Source of the DNA: Carnegiea gigantea | Taxonomy: Eukaryota; Streptophyta; Magnoliopsida; Caryophyllales; Cactaceae | Assembly: GCA_029747015.1 (NCBI GenBank) | Contig: JAKOGI010000108.1 | Location: 892,658 to 956,657, forward strand | DNA length: 64,000 nucleotides | Reading direction: 5' to 3' | In this document: piece after piece, positions 35,525-46,200 of the stretch | How the letters are laid out: each line of letters starts with the position of its first letter | Numbering within the stretch: position 1 is the first letter of the stretch | The notes under the pieces: generated by a model | The model's database searches: none | The model's input: the letters and a program-made list of their open reading frames with translations, nothing else | What the model was told of the DNA's origin: nothing | Position numbers and translations under genes: made by a program

Positions 35525-38014
35525 TCAGGAATATGATGCTCGTGTGATGTAGGGAGGTGTGGGGATGGAAGAAGGAAATGACGAGTGAGCCAGCACTTCC
35601 CCATGGCTAAAGTCAGGCATCAGTATCGCCTGAGGAGGCCCGCCAGTAGCAGTAGTGGGCGGTGGGGGTCGGGGAGGCAGAGCAGGCGGCCGCAGATGGG
35701 ATCCGCCACCCCAGTCATGAAGTTCCACTCTTACGACAGCTGGAGGAGTGGAGACGGTCGGGGCCGCAAGCGCAGAGTGTGCACCTGGGGCGGGAGGTGG
35801 TATGGGTGGTAAAAATTGAAAATCCACCCGCTCGCCACAGACGGTGAAGGACATGGTGCCCATCTGCACATCAATCACAGCCCCTGCGGTCGCGAGAAAG
35901 GGGCGACCCAAGATGAAGGGGGGCGGAAAGGCATCGTCCATATCAAGGACGATAAAGTCACACGGGACCAGAAAATTCCCCACCTGGACCGGAACGTCCT
36001 CCAGGATGCCCACAGGACGCCTGATGGAGCAGTCCGCGAGCTGAATAGTGATGCTGGTGGGTGTGGGGTCCCATAATCGCAGCTTCTTGCAGAGAGAGAG
36101 CGGCATGATACTCACACTAGCGCCCAGATCGCAGAGAGCTCTCTCAATCTGCACATCCCCTATACAGCAAGGGATGGAGAAGCTGCCAGGATCCTGCAGC
36201 TTGGATGGCGACCGCCTTTGCAAGAGCGCACTGCAGGAGCCGCCAATGGAAGCTATAGAAGCCTCCCTAGATGCTCCCTTCTTGGACAGGAGCTCTCGTA
36301 AAAATTTCCATTGCGCAGGGGCACTCTGGAGCGTTTCCAAGAAGGGGCTACTGGCATAGATTCGGCGTAGGATTTCCAGAAATCGCTCGAATCTAGGTTC
36401 AAGCTGAACGAGCTCAGACCATGCCAGTCGTTGAGGGAAAGGCACTCGAGGGTGGTAAGTGCGATCAATGGGTTGATGGCGGGTTTCCTCAATAGGGCTC
36501 AGACCCTCATTTTTCTCCTTTCCCTCAGTTCCGGCAGAAGCAGAAACCGGAACTACCTCCTGGAGAACCATCACTGGGCTCTCTTCTAACCCCGCGCCCA
36601 CAGTAGATATGGCATTGACTTGGCGGCGGGGGTTGACCTCGGTCTGACCCGGAAGTTGCCCCTGAGATCTGGACAGGTGGCTCACCTGCTGAGCAATCTG
36701 GGCAATCTGTGTATCCATGGTTTTCTGATGGGCGGCCATGGAATCCACTCTGGAGGTCAATACCTGAATATTTTCTTTGAGAGTCTCATTTGTCGTAGTC
36801 TGGGTCGCTATGAAGCGCTCCATAAGGCTCTCCAGGTGAGATGTGGGTTCAGGAGGTGGAGGAGGTGGAGTGTAGGGGGCTCGGTGGTGGAAACCAGGTG
36901 GCTGGTTGGGGTTCTGAGGGTGAGGGTTGGGGTTTTTATAGAGGGGGTTCGGACGAGTATTCCAACCCTGGTTGTAGGAGGTGGGGTGGGGGTTATTTTG
37001 AGGAGGTTGGGTGTAGGTATGATAGGCGTTGACGTGCTCAATGCTAGAAGGGGCATTGTAGCACTCAACGGTAGTATGGCCCTGTACACCGCAGGCCTCA
37101 CAAACAGCATAGATCCCCATGGACGACCCCACAGAAGTAGCTGACGAGGTGGTCACTTTCTCCAGGCGCTGTGCAAGGGCGTCCACCCTGCTCGCTAGGA
37201 GCGTCACAGCGTCAATCTCATGCCTGCCACCGCCCCTCTTGGGGGTGGCCTTCTCACTCGACCAATGATAGTTGTTGGAAGCCATCTCTTCCAACAACGC
37301 CTTTGCTGCTTCGATAGATTTGCCCATAAGAGCACCCCCTGCTGCAGCATCAACTGAAATCTTCACCGACCGCTCTAATCCATTGTAGAAGGTTTAGATT
37401 AGGAGCCAGTCGGGAACTCCATGGTGGGGGCACTGGCGCTGGAGGTTCTTGAATCTCTCCCACGCCTCATATAGAGACTCACCATCCTACTGGGCAAAGG
37501 AGGTGATGTCTGTCCTCAGCTTGGCAGTCTTTCCAGGTGGGAAGTACTTGCTGAGGAATGCTTTGGAGAGTACTTCCCACGTGGTGAACGAGTTGGGCTC
37601 CTCGTTCTGAAGCCAGTCACTGGCTCTATCCCGCAGTGAGAATGGGAAGAGCCGCAGCCGGATTGCATCAGTAGACACCCCATTTACCTTGATGGTATCA
37701 CACTTCGCTAAGAACCTGCGAAGGTGCACGTTGGGGTTCTCCGAGGGGTGCCCGCTGAATTGCTCCCTCTCCACGAATGTGATCAGTGCGGGGCTGAGCT
37801 CGAAGTTGTTAGCCTCGATGGCGGGGCTAACGATGGAGGAGGTTACGCCCGATACTTGTGGCAAGGCATAATCTCGCAGCACTCTTTGGCTTGGCTCGGC
37901 CATCTGTATTTGTGCTTGGTGCCTTCTCCTTTCACCGCTTTGCCTTCGAGCAGTGGCTTCGATTTCAGGGTCAAAAGGGGCAAGTGGTTGATCCCTTTGA
38001 CTACGCCTGCGCAT
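35525..38014 (-). pseudogene. Gypsy-type gag-protease polyprotein with two in-frame stops
   Basis: Start at 38014. Residues about 65-175 hold the Retrotrans_gag core (IEANNFELSPALITFVER, then RLRLFPFSLRDRASDWL, then FLSKYFPPGKTAKLR). TAG at 37487-37489 and TAA at 37394-37396 interrupt it, both explained by a CAG/CAA Gln codon with C to T. The frame then continues for 613 codons: a CCHC knuckle (CEACGVQGHTTVEC), a Pro/His-rich linker, a coiled-coil segment, and a retropepsin with ALCDLGASVSIMPLSL and FILGRPFLATAGA. The D-L-G-[AS]-S active site is typical of Athila/Tat-related plant gypsy elements. There is no RT or integrase. Confidence 0.85.
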
Positions 38015-38153
38015 ACAAAACCAACACTACCAAGGCGTAAAACAGTTTCAAGCACAATAAAGGGGAGAAGGGAAACAATGAAGGGATGAAAAGAAAAAGA
38101 AAAAGCCTAGTCTAGAGTACGCTAATCGGTTCTAATATTGAAAGGCGCAAGCT

Positions 38154-38170
38154 CCCCGGCAACGGCGCCA
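38154..38170 (-). other. Primer-binding site for tRNA-Asp
   Basis: The minus strand reads TGGCGCCGTTGCCGGGG, complementary to the 3' end of plant tRNA-Asp including CCA. It lies six bases inside LTR C. Confidence 0.9.
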
Positions 38171-38176
38171 AAAACT

Positions 38177-39588
38177 TGTTAGCAGTTTTACTTAACCGCA
38201 AGTGCACGGCGTAGCTGTAGCTAGCAACCGGCAAGTACGGGTCGAATCCACAGGGAACTTGGTTTCAACTACTAGAACTAATTGGACTAACTCAAGCTAG
38301 GCAGTTGTCGAGTGAAGTTGGTTTAACTAATTCTAACTCTATTTGGTCTAAGACAATAATGAGAAGAAAATCCTGGATTGGGGTTCACCGCACTATGACG
38401 TTCATTGGAAAATACACTAGGTCGTGTGAATCTGCCTGTAAGATAATTGAAATGGAATTATTACCGGTTTAAAGCATCTACGCCTACTTTCGAAGGTCAT
38501 TAGGCTGATCAGACTAACCTAGTTGTCGACTTTCGTGAAACTAGAATAACAAGACCACAAGATCATGTAATTTAAATTCCCAATTGCACCCCCAACTACT
38601 TTCGTGTCAAGTAATTCAATTGCTCACAAAGCTACTCTAAGTAAAGGACCTAACTTTCGTTAGTCTCCTAAACTCTAATTAAGAACATGAATGAAACCCT
38701 CTCAGGCAATTCATCGAACACCTGGCATGCTAAGTGAGAGTTCAATTATACTCTGGCGTAATTCACAAAAACCTAGAATTAACAATCCAATTTACATCAC
38801 AGGGGCTACGCCCAATCCAAGATTAAGGAATTTAGCCGCTAAACATGTTTTCTAACAACATCTCAATCAAGAACAATAACATGTCAAGGAATATAGAACT
38901 TGAACTAAAACGAAAGAAAAGGGGTAGAAAGGTGTACCCTGAACAATCTGCAACAATATTCAATCGAAAGCGTCAACAAATTTTGATCCAAAGCTTGAAT
39001 TCAATAGCACAATAAGCAAAAACTAAGAGCCCTAGAAATCGCCTAAAACGAGAGAGAAGAAAAGGTCGAATGAAAAAAAACCCGGAATTACAATCCCAAA
39101 ACACGATAAAACAGCGACAACTAAAGTGGCACGGTCGTGCCAGACGGCACGGGGGCCCCGTGCCAAATTTCTGCCGGACGAAAACGCGGGACCCGGCAAA
39201 AAGGACAACCATGCCACACAGCACGGCCAGGCCGTGCCATGTGGCACGGTCGTGCCGCGTGGCACGGCTAGGCCATGCCACGTGGCGCCGGTTCGGGTTT
39301 GTCGGGTTGTCGCGGTTTTTTTCCTTGTCGCGTGTGTCCGATTCTCCGAGGCTTCCGTGCGACGCTTTTTCGTAGCTTTTCTCGCCTTCTTGGCACTCCT
39401 TTCTGCTAAATGCTGTTCATCTTTCTGTTTCTTCAATAGAGTTCCTGAAAATATCGAAAGATGTTATATGAATTAAAAGTATGCAAAAGGAGGCCGATTT
39501 GACCCTTCCTTAACACAATTAAACGTGAAAGCGGGGGGGGAAATGGGTCAAATAGGGGCTAAAAATAGTACAAAATAGAGATTCATCA
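38177..39588 (-). repeat. LTR C (5' LTR of the complete internal region)
   Basis: 1412 bp, ends TGTTAGCAG and TTCATCA, PBS on its left and target duplication GGCAT on its right (39589-39593). Very close to LTR B. Confidence 0.9.
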
Positions 39589-39593
39589 GGCAT

Positions 39594-39924
39594 CCATCAC
39601 CATATCCCTCATAGGGTTGGGTATTACTTGTGCATCAGATGAGAAAGTTGGAGCTCCATCATTTTCGACAAATGTTTCACCATGATGCACTCACCTGTAA
39701 TGGTTTGGACAAAACCCTCGCTGGTACAAAAGTAACTTGATAGTGTCTACATCAAGGTATGGTACATTGCGTCACTTCACGTAGGGATACTTCGGTTTCT
39801 GGCACCTCTGAAACTCTTCTTGCGCACAAGCAACCTTAATAAACTCATCCACTTTCTGAATGAATACCTTGCTTAGATACTTCCCCTCTATTCTATTGTA
39901 CATCCATTCCCCACTTGGATCCAT
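39594..39924 (-). pseudogene. TNP2-like N-terminal domain, original 5' end of the transposase gene
   Basis: Start codon 39922-39924. Same content as 29733-30063, with the same two premature stops (39772-39774 and 39691-39693). Together with 26771-28310 it shows that the gypsy element landed inside the TNP2 coding sequence after the Transpos_assoc-like domain. Confidence 0.75.
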
Positions 39925-40712
39925 TGTCTCATGAGGAACTGTACATATTACTAGCCAATTATGTTAATACTATTCGGCACCATGCAACGAATGCAATTAC
40001 ATATATCTAATGCAGTCCTTGCTCGATAAGTTAAGTAAATAATAGACAGAGGTAACTAGTATGAATAATTACTTTGTATCTGAATTCAACTACACTAACT
40101 ATCATAATTAGATTTTATTCAATTTAATTATTATGAATTTCTACTAATTTTAATATTACAAAAAGGGATACTCATACAATGTAAACTATGTTTCTTCTGT
40201 AATAGTGAATAAGATGCCTACCAAACCCCCTATTTCAAGGTAAGTCTCAAATAGACTGACAATGCCAATACTTTGTCGTTAGACCACCTGAAGTTAGAAT
40301 TGAGAAGTTTCAAAATCTCACCCAGAATACTTAGATCTGCCACTAGGTAAGCTCTTAATTATTTTGACATTTAAGTTTCATATGCCTTTGCCACTTGACT
40401 ATTAGTCATTGTTCTTGGATTTACACTTATGAGTAAATGACAAAAAACTACAAAATAAAAGCAATTTTTGCACGAAAGTTATATGGATTTGTCTTGGCTC
40501 TAGTCAATTTAGGTTGAGGTCATAACTTGATTTCTAGCCTCAATTTAAGTCAAAATCTAGATTGTTTGAATTAGATAATTAATCAAACACAGATCAATTT
40601 TATCACGTCTAAAAATGTGAAAATGTGTGGTACACTTATTTATTTGTGTACGAAAGTTGTTGGACACACTGAGAGAATCCCATACGTAAGAGTTTCACTC
40701 CTTCAAACAAGA

Positions 40713-40784
40713 GTTGCAGTAGTATAGTGGTGAGTATTCCTGCCTGTCATGCGGGTGACCCGGGTTCGATCCCCGGCAACGGGG
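40713..40784 (+). tRNA. tRNA-Asp(GTC)-like gene, copy 2
   Basis: Same structure as copy 1, with the T-stem CCGGG/CCCGG fully paired. Anticodon GTC, boxes A and B intact, T-run downstream. The acceptor stem has the same mismatches, so expression and charging are doubtful. The tRNA-Asp 3' end is also what the neighbouring gypsy elements use as primer, but this gene's own 3' end (CAACGGGG) departs from the primer-site complement. Confidence 0.75.
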
Positions 40785-41615
40785 GTAATGATTTTGCTGG
40801 CTGCATTTCATTTTTATAGAAAACCATTGTGAAGCCGAGATTGAGATGAACGTCGCCCATTTTTCTAATTGCACTTCACATTGTGGTGGTAAATCCCTAA
40901 TCTTATCCAATTCACTGACAAACTTGTTGACTATATCATTCATCATTTACCAAAAAGGTAGGATTATTGCATTTCTCCAACCTTTGCCCCCATCCCATGA
41001 TGTAAAATAACATCATTATTATCTATGAAGTGATCTATGCTGGCCTTGCTGGTTGAAAAAGAGAAGAAAAGGGGGATTTTTTTTTTGGGGGGGTTGGTTC
41101 CAAGTTTTGTATAGTTTCTTTGCTGCTTGTGTGCTGTGCACTTCTAACTAGGACTAGATGGTGAACTAAATATGGTCAGAATGGAGTATGCTCCATTAGA
41201 TAGTCACAATAACTTTTCCTTCTATTTTAGTTTTGATTAGACATACATTTTTTTGTTTCTATGTCTAGCATCCTTTCTCATTGACATCCATGTTTTCCCT
41301 TATAAACTGACTACTATTATTAGGATATTCATTCTGTCTTCTCTTTGATCTTGAACAAGAATCTTATTTACAAGCCAAACTTACCAAGCCAAGACCAGCA
41401 CAGTTGCCTATTGAATCCACTTCAAGTGGTTCTTGGAATTCTCCTTCAGCTGGAGAGTTACGGCTAATGTGCATGATTTATGTAAGAAAACCTCTATGCA
41501 ACTAAATTCAATTAGCCACTATCATATTGACTTACTACATATACATGAGAAATCCAAGGCACTCTACAGTAAGTGCATGATTTTTCAACTAAAATTGGGG
41601 GAAATTCCAAATGCA

Positions 41616-42650
41616 GTTACTGCAACTTAACTAAATATAATTATGATCTTCCAAGTGAAAGTTTTGCCAATTATCTTCTAGGTTACCTTGAATGGTTAAT
41701 AGACCTTGAGACAAGCTGCAAAAATTATCTCTGTAATGTCCCTCCCAAGTTGCAGTTAAAGCTATTGCTTTTAGTTGGTGGCTGTAATAGTGTAAAGGCC
41801 GGAGAGGAGTATCACTATTCTTTCTTTTTGTTGTTTGCATAAAGATGTGATCATAAATTGCTTCACTATTAAAAGTTTTTCTTTAGTAGGGCATGTGCAT
41901 AGTGTACTATTCTATGACTCAATGTGTCCACAATGGAGTATCTCACATTCTTACTGATGGATGATTGATAGAACTAAATTAGAATACCAGAAATATCCAA
42001 TCTCTCGGACACCTCAAAGCCATATACCAGAAATATCCAAGTATGCCTCAAGAAGAACAGGAGGCCCACTGTCTATAGGTTTCCCAGATCCATTAGAAAT
42101 GCGGCCAAGCATATCCAAGGACACAGGAGTTTTCAAGACGTTCCATTGATGAACAGATAATCAAAATGCAATAATCAAGTTACTCACAAGCAGTACTCAT
42201 TCACTTTTGGAAGATGAGATCAATTCATTAATGGCAAGGTCATCAATATGACATTAGAACAGCACATTCACCGAGGAATCCTAACTCACCAAACAATTGC
42301 AATCGAATGCAATTGGTAGAACTAAATTAGAATACTTGCCTGAACAACCTGCTCGTGTAAACAACTTGCCAGAACACAACTCGCGTGAAACACCAAACCC
42401 GGCTAAGCCGGCTGCTTTGAACCCTAATTAACTTGCAATGTACATATAACAAGAGGCCGTGAGTGAGAATTATTAGGACGTAGAGAATATAGAGAGGAAC
42501 AGGAGGCGGAAAATACTAACCTTGTCACTGGAATGTTGCCTACCGTTGCTGGAAGAGAGAGCAGATGTTGCGAGTAAAGCTGGCTGAGCGAGGAGAAGAG
42601 AGGGTCGATGGAGTGGAACTGGAGACTGAACTGGGTGAGAAAAATTAAAA
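41616..42650. other. CACTA right-side region with captured sequence
   Basis: Contains the V-ATPase exon (listed) and repeated words around it: ACCAGAAATATCCAA occurs twice (near 41985 and 42025) and AGAACTAAATTAGAATAC twice (near 41970 and 42318). 42540-42650 is GA-rich and may be the 5' leader/promoter of the minus-strand transposase transcription unit. The plus frame 41616-41842 is open but unrecognised. Confidence 0.45.
42027..42139 (-). pseudogene. Captured exon fragment of vacuolar H+-ATPase subunit B
   Basis: The minus strand encodes [20 protein letters not shown], then [18 protein letters not shown]. This matches the highly conserved region of V-ATPase subunit B, where plants have ...[23 protein letters not shown]... 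Substitutions F to S, N to S, I to V and P to L suggest relaxed constraint. The exon ends in GG followed by GTATATGG, a possible original splice donor, so a genomic rather than cDNA copy is likely. Only about 38 codons are present, inside the CACTA element 1.15 kb from its right end. It cannot encode a working subunit. Confidence 0.85.
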
Positions 42651-43287
42651 CAGAATGGAGATGTTGAGACCGCAGTCTGTCACCGGCAAATTACAGTCTC
42701 TAAGTGAAATCGTAATTGAGGATTTAGTTTCTAAAAGTAGTCTCGTTTTGAGTCCAACTCAGAAACGGTCTCAGTTAGAGTCCAAATTTCCTTTCGGTCT
42801 CTAAAATTAGTTTCAAGAAATCCGGCGTTATGGCAAATGAAGAATCTTGAATTTTTTCCAAACTTAGAGACCGGAATTTTTGGTCTCTATCTGAAACCCC
42901 TTCTAGAAGTTTGTCTAAAAAATTCGAGACCGAAATTTATTTTGGTCTCTAATAGAAACTGTGCCAGGAGTTTGGTCTCTAAATCTGAGACCAAAAATTT
43001 TTTTAGTCTCTAATGAAAATCAATTTTAGAGTTTGGTATCTAAATCTGAGAACGAAATTTTTTTGATGGTCTCTAATTGAACCCAAAATCACATTTGGTT
43101 TCCAAAATTTGAGACCCAAAATTGTGTTGATCTCAAGTGGAGACCACATATTAATTTCGATCTCTAAATTGATTTCAATTTAATACCAGTATTTCGGTCT
43201 CTGAATTCAGTCTCCAAAGTTAATTAAAGACCGTTTTGTTTTTCGGTCTCCATTTTTCGATCTCTATTTACACGGATTCTTATAGTG
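42650..43287. repeat. CACTA right subterminal repeat region and terminal inverted repeat
   Basis: Many GAGACC/GGTCTC words in both orientations, less regular than at the left end. It ends in CTTATAGTG (43279-43287), the complement of CACTATAAG, followed by AAT. Confidence 0.8.
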
Positions 43288-43290
43288 AAT

Positions 43291-46200
43291 TTGGAGCTAG
43301 CTTTCAATAGGGAATAAACTTTGAGATCTATGTCTAGTCAAGTTCACCTACATTTCTCCCACCACCCACCGGCCACCCTGGTGTGGGGTTTCACTTGTTT
43401 ACAGAGGTACATACTATCATACATATCACTAGAGATCTAAGTAATTAGTTTTCATATTTTAAACTTTTTCCTTTGAATTATTATTTACCCTTTTTTGGTT
43501 AGATAAAATTGGATATCAAATTGTTCACAAGTGGAACAAATACTTTGGTGACAATAGCTTTTTGGGGAAAAAGAACAGTTTGGAGGTGTTTTAGCTATTT
43601 TGATCAAGTCAAATAGTTAAGCGAATGTCTGATAAACAATAGTTTGAAACAGCTGTTTGGTCCCAAACAGCTCTCTCTGAAAAGTTATTTTCATTAGCCT
43701 TTTCAAAAAAGCTTTTTGTAGAAATGGCACATTTGTCCAAGAGTCCAAACAAATTTCATTACCTGCTATTGAATTATATTTACATAATATTATTTTCATA
43801 AAATAGAAAGAGTATATAGTATCATAAAGTGTTCTTTGCAAGTTTATACTAGTAGCATTTGAACCCAATTAGATTTTGACAATTAACAAGAGTAGAGTCA
43901 TTTTCTTTATTTTTGTTTTTTTTCGGAGACAAAAACAAACCATTAAAGTTGTATTGTTTCTTTCATTGTTTGTATTTTTTTTTTTTTTTAGCCAAGTAGT
44001 ATACTTTTTGGTGTAAATTTTTTAATTGCATTAGTATATTATATCAAACTTATTTGGTTCTCTCACCATGCACCTTTATGAATGTTTGATATTTATATTT
44101 TATATTATTCAGTCCCCGATTCAATTACCTAGACAATGAGCTCTGGATCGATGCAAAATAGTAACATTTGGTACTATATTTGTATGAATTGAATTTAATG
44201 AAGATAAAGTCATTAAAAATTCGTATAAATTTTAGTTTCAATTTATAAAAAAAAAAAATTTAAAATAACAAAATAATTTTATAAAACATTGACATCATTT
44301 ACATAAGCATAAATTGAAAAGAAATAAGATAGACGATGAATACAAATTATGTAGAATTTAGTAAAAAAGTAAGGTTTTATCAATGAAGTTTTGCTTCGTT
44401 TTTTTTGGTCTGATCACAAATGAAGTTACTTTATACATGTGACACCAATTTAATTCTTTTGAAAAAGAATAAAAAGTATGTTCTATTAAGAAGTAATGTA
44501 GAGATGATAAGGATATAAATGAAATTTTATCAAACATCTTTCGTATAAACAACTAACTTTATCAAACAATTTTTCTACAAGCAGCTAATGCAAACAACTA
44601 ATTTAAACAGCTAACGGCTAACAACTAATACAAACAGTTAGCAACTATTTCCAAATAGGGCCAAAATGAGAGAAAGTAGAATATTAATTCACAACAACAA
44701 ATCTCAGAGTAGATCTCACTGACATGGAATTTGGAGAGATTCAGATGTAACCAGTCTTGTAACAGTAAAATATTATTTATTGTTATTAATGTTGGGTTGT
44801 TACAACATCGCATTACATAAATCTTCCTTACATAATTAGTTCTTGACTGATACAAAGGCTAATATGAATTGATAGATCCTATATGGTGCCTACACTACTA
44901 GACATAAGAATCAAAGAAGGAAGAGATAATTAATTGATATAGAAAAAATATAGTGGACAACAATTGATGATTAACTCAGACCAACATTATAGTCTATGAT
45001 TAAACGACGAAGGTACGTGGGACTAGCTGTGTGATAAGCGTAGCACATGTAGCACACATCCTCACTGTACCAATATACTTTCCAATGGCAAAATACTTCG
45101 CAAGGGATCACCTCCTCTCTTGGCTTTCAATCCTCTTCAAAAAAATAAAAGAATAAAAGCCCAATCCGAAGTTAAAATTAACAAGAAAAATTGAAAGAAG
45201 ATTGTAGTAAATACTAAAAATTATCAACACGTATGTTAGAGTACTGAACATGAAATCCAAAGTAAAGAACTTACAAAGATAGATTGATAACATCAAATTT
45301 AAATTCAACATAATAAAATATACTTTAAAATAATGAACATGGTAAGTGACTTTCGAAAAGTGAACATAACAAGCGAATTTAGCTTATAGATTGAAATCAT
45401 ATTTGAAAGCAAAAAGATCTTTGGGTTTTCCATCTCTGACATCCTCTAAATTTGATTTCCTACTTTACATGCCATCTCCTCCTGCAGAGGAGGGGGGGGG
45501 GGGGGGGGAGCACAAAGGGAAAAAGGGGGGGAAAAAAAAAAAGACAAGAGAGAAGCGGATGAGGAGAAAAATACTGAACAAACCCATGAAAGTGAAAATG
45601 CAATAGCCTAAATGAACAAAAATGAAAAAAATTTCAACAAAAACCCTATATTAGAAGAAACCAATAGAGCAAAATAAAGACCACCTATGAGCTCAGAGAT
45701 GACTGCCTTGACATAGCCAACTCTAAGAGAAAATTGACACCTGGCAAACAAAGCAAATAAAATTGAGATTGAAGGTCAAAACATGAAAACTAAACTCAAA
45801 ATAAGAAAATTATGCCCAAAAAACGGAGTTTGGCAAAATTACAACTCAATCACGCATATCAGTAATAACTGATTCAGGAATTCGACGAGGAAATAGTTTA
45901 TGGCAAAGAGCAATTTTTATAAAATTAAGAGAGACTAGTTTAATTTTTGCATGAAATATTGGAGAAGCATATGGGCCATTGGAATCTTGGTAATTGACAG
46001 TATTTGTTTTATTGAAAAAAATTATTAGATAATAGGATAATAATTTATTCTTCACATATAATCGAAATAATAGGGGATCACATAGTTAACACCCATAGAA
46101 GTTTTTGGGAAAAAAAATAAAAATAAAGGGATATTTTATTTGGAGAAGGTAGGCCACAGTCTAAAAGAGCGAAGAACATAGACTTTTTCTTAGCCTTCAA

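Larger units (their letters stand above)
28316..39588 (-). mobile_element. Rearranged gag-only gypsy-type (tRNA-Asp-primed) LTR element complex with three LTRs
   Basis: Three 1.41-kb LTRs (28316-29727, 32203-33613, 38177-39588) are in the same orientation. The outermost flanks share the 5-bp target duplication GGCAT (28311-28315 and 39589-39593), so the original insertion was into the TNP2 coding sequence. The order is LTR A, duplicated CACTA DNA, truncated gag with PBS, LTR B, full internal region, LTR C. The internal region encodes only gag and protease. RT, integrase and RNase H are absent, so the element must have been mobilised in trans, like the TR-GAG class described in plants. Confidence 0.8.
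39589..41615. repeat. Duplicated CACTA segment, copy 2 (original position)
   Basis: 2027 bp, collinear with 29728-31754. Here the sequence continues past TGCA (41612-41615) into CACTA DNA toward the right terminus, so this copy is in the ancestral location. Confidence 0.9.
18402..43287 (-). mobile_element. CACTA (En/Spm) DNA transposon, 24.9 kb including nested insertions
   Basis: The right end read inward is CACTATAAGAATCCG (43287 leftward). The left end is TACTACAACAGACTGG (18402 rightward), with the first C mutated to T. Three bases, AAT, flank both ends (18399-18401 and 43288-43290), the 3-bp duplication expected for CACTA. Both termini carry GAGACC/GGTCTC repeats. On the minus strand it holds a TNP2-like gene and a Ptta/En/Spm (Transposase_24) gene, in the usual order for plant CACTA elements. 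It also contains a nested gypsy element, a SINE, an LTR-like insertion, a tRNA-Asp-like gene and a V-ATPase B exon. All its genes are broken. Confidence 0.85.

Noticed and set aside
36620..37144. Plus-strand frame of 174 codons
   Set aside because: It is antisense to the gypsy gag-protease, which has recognisable domains on the minus strand.
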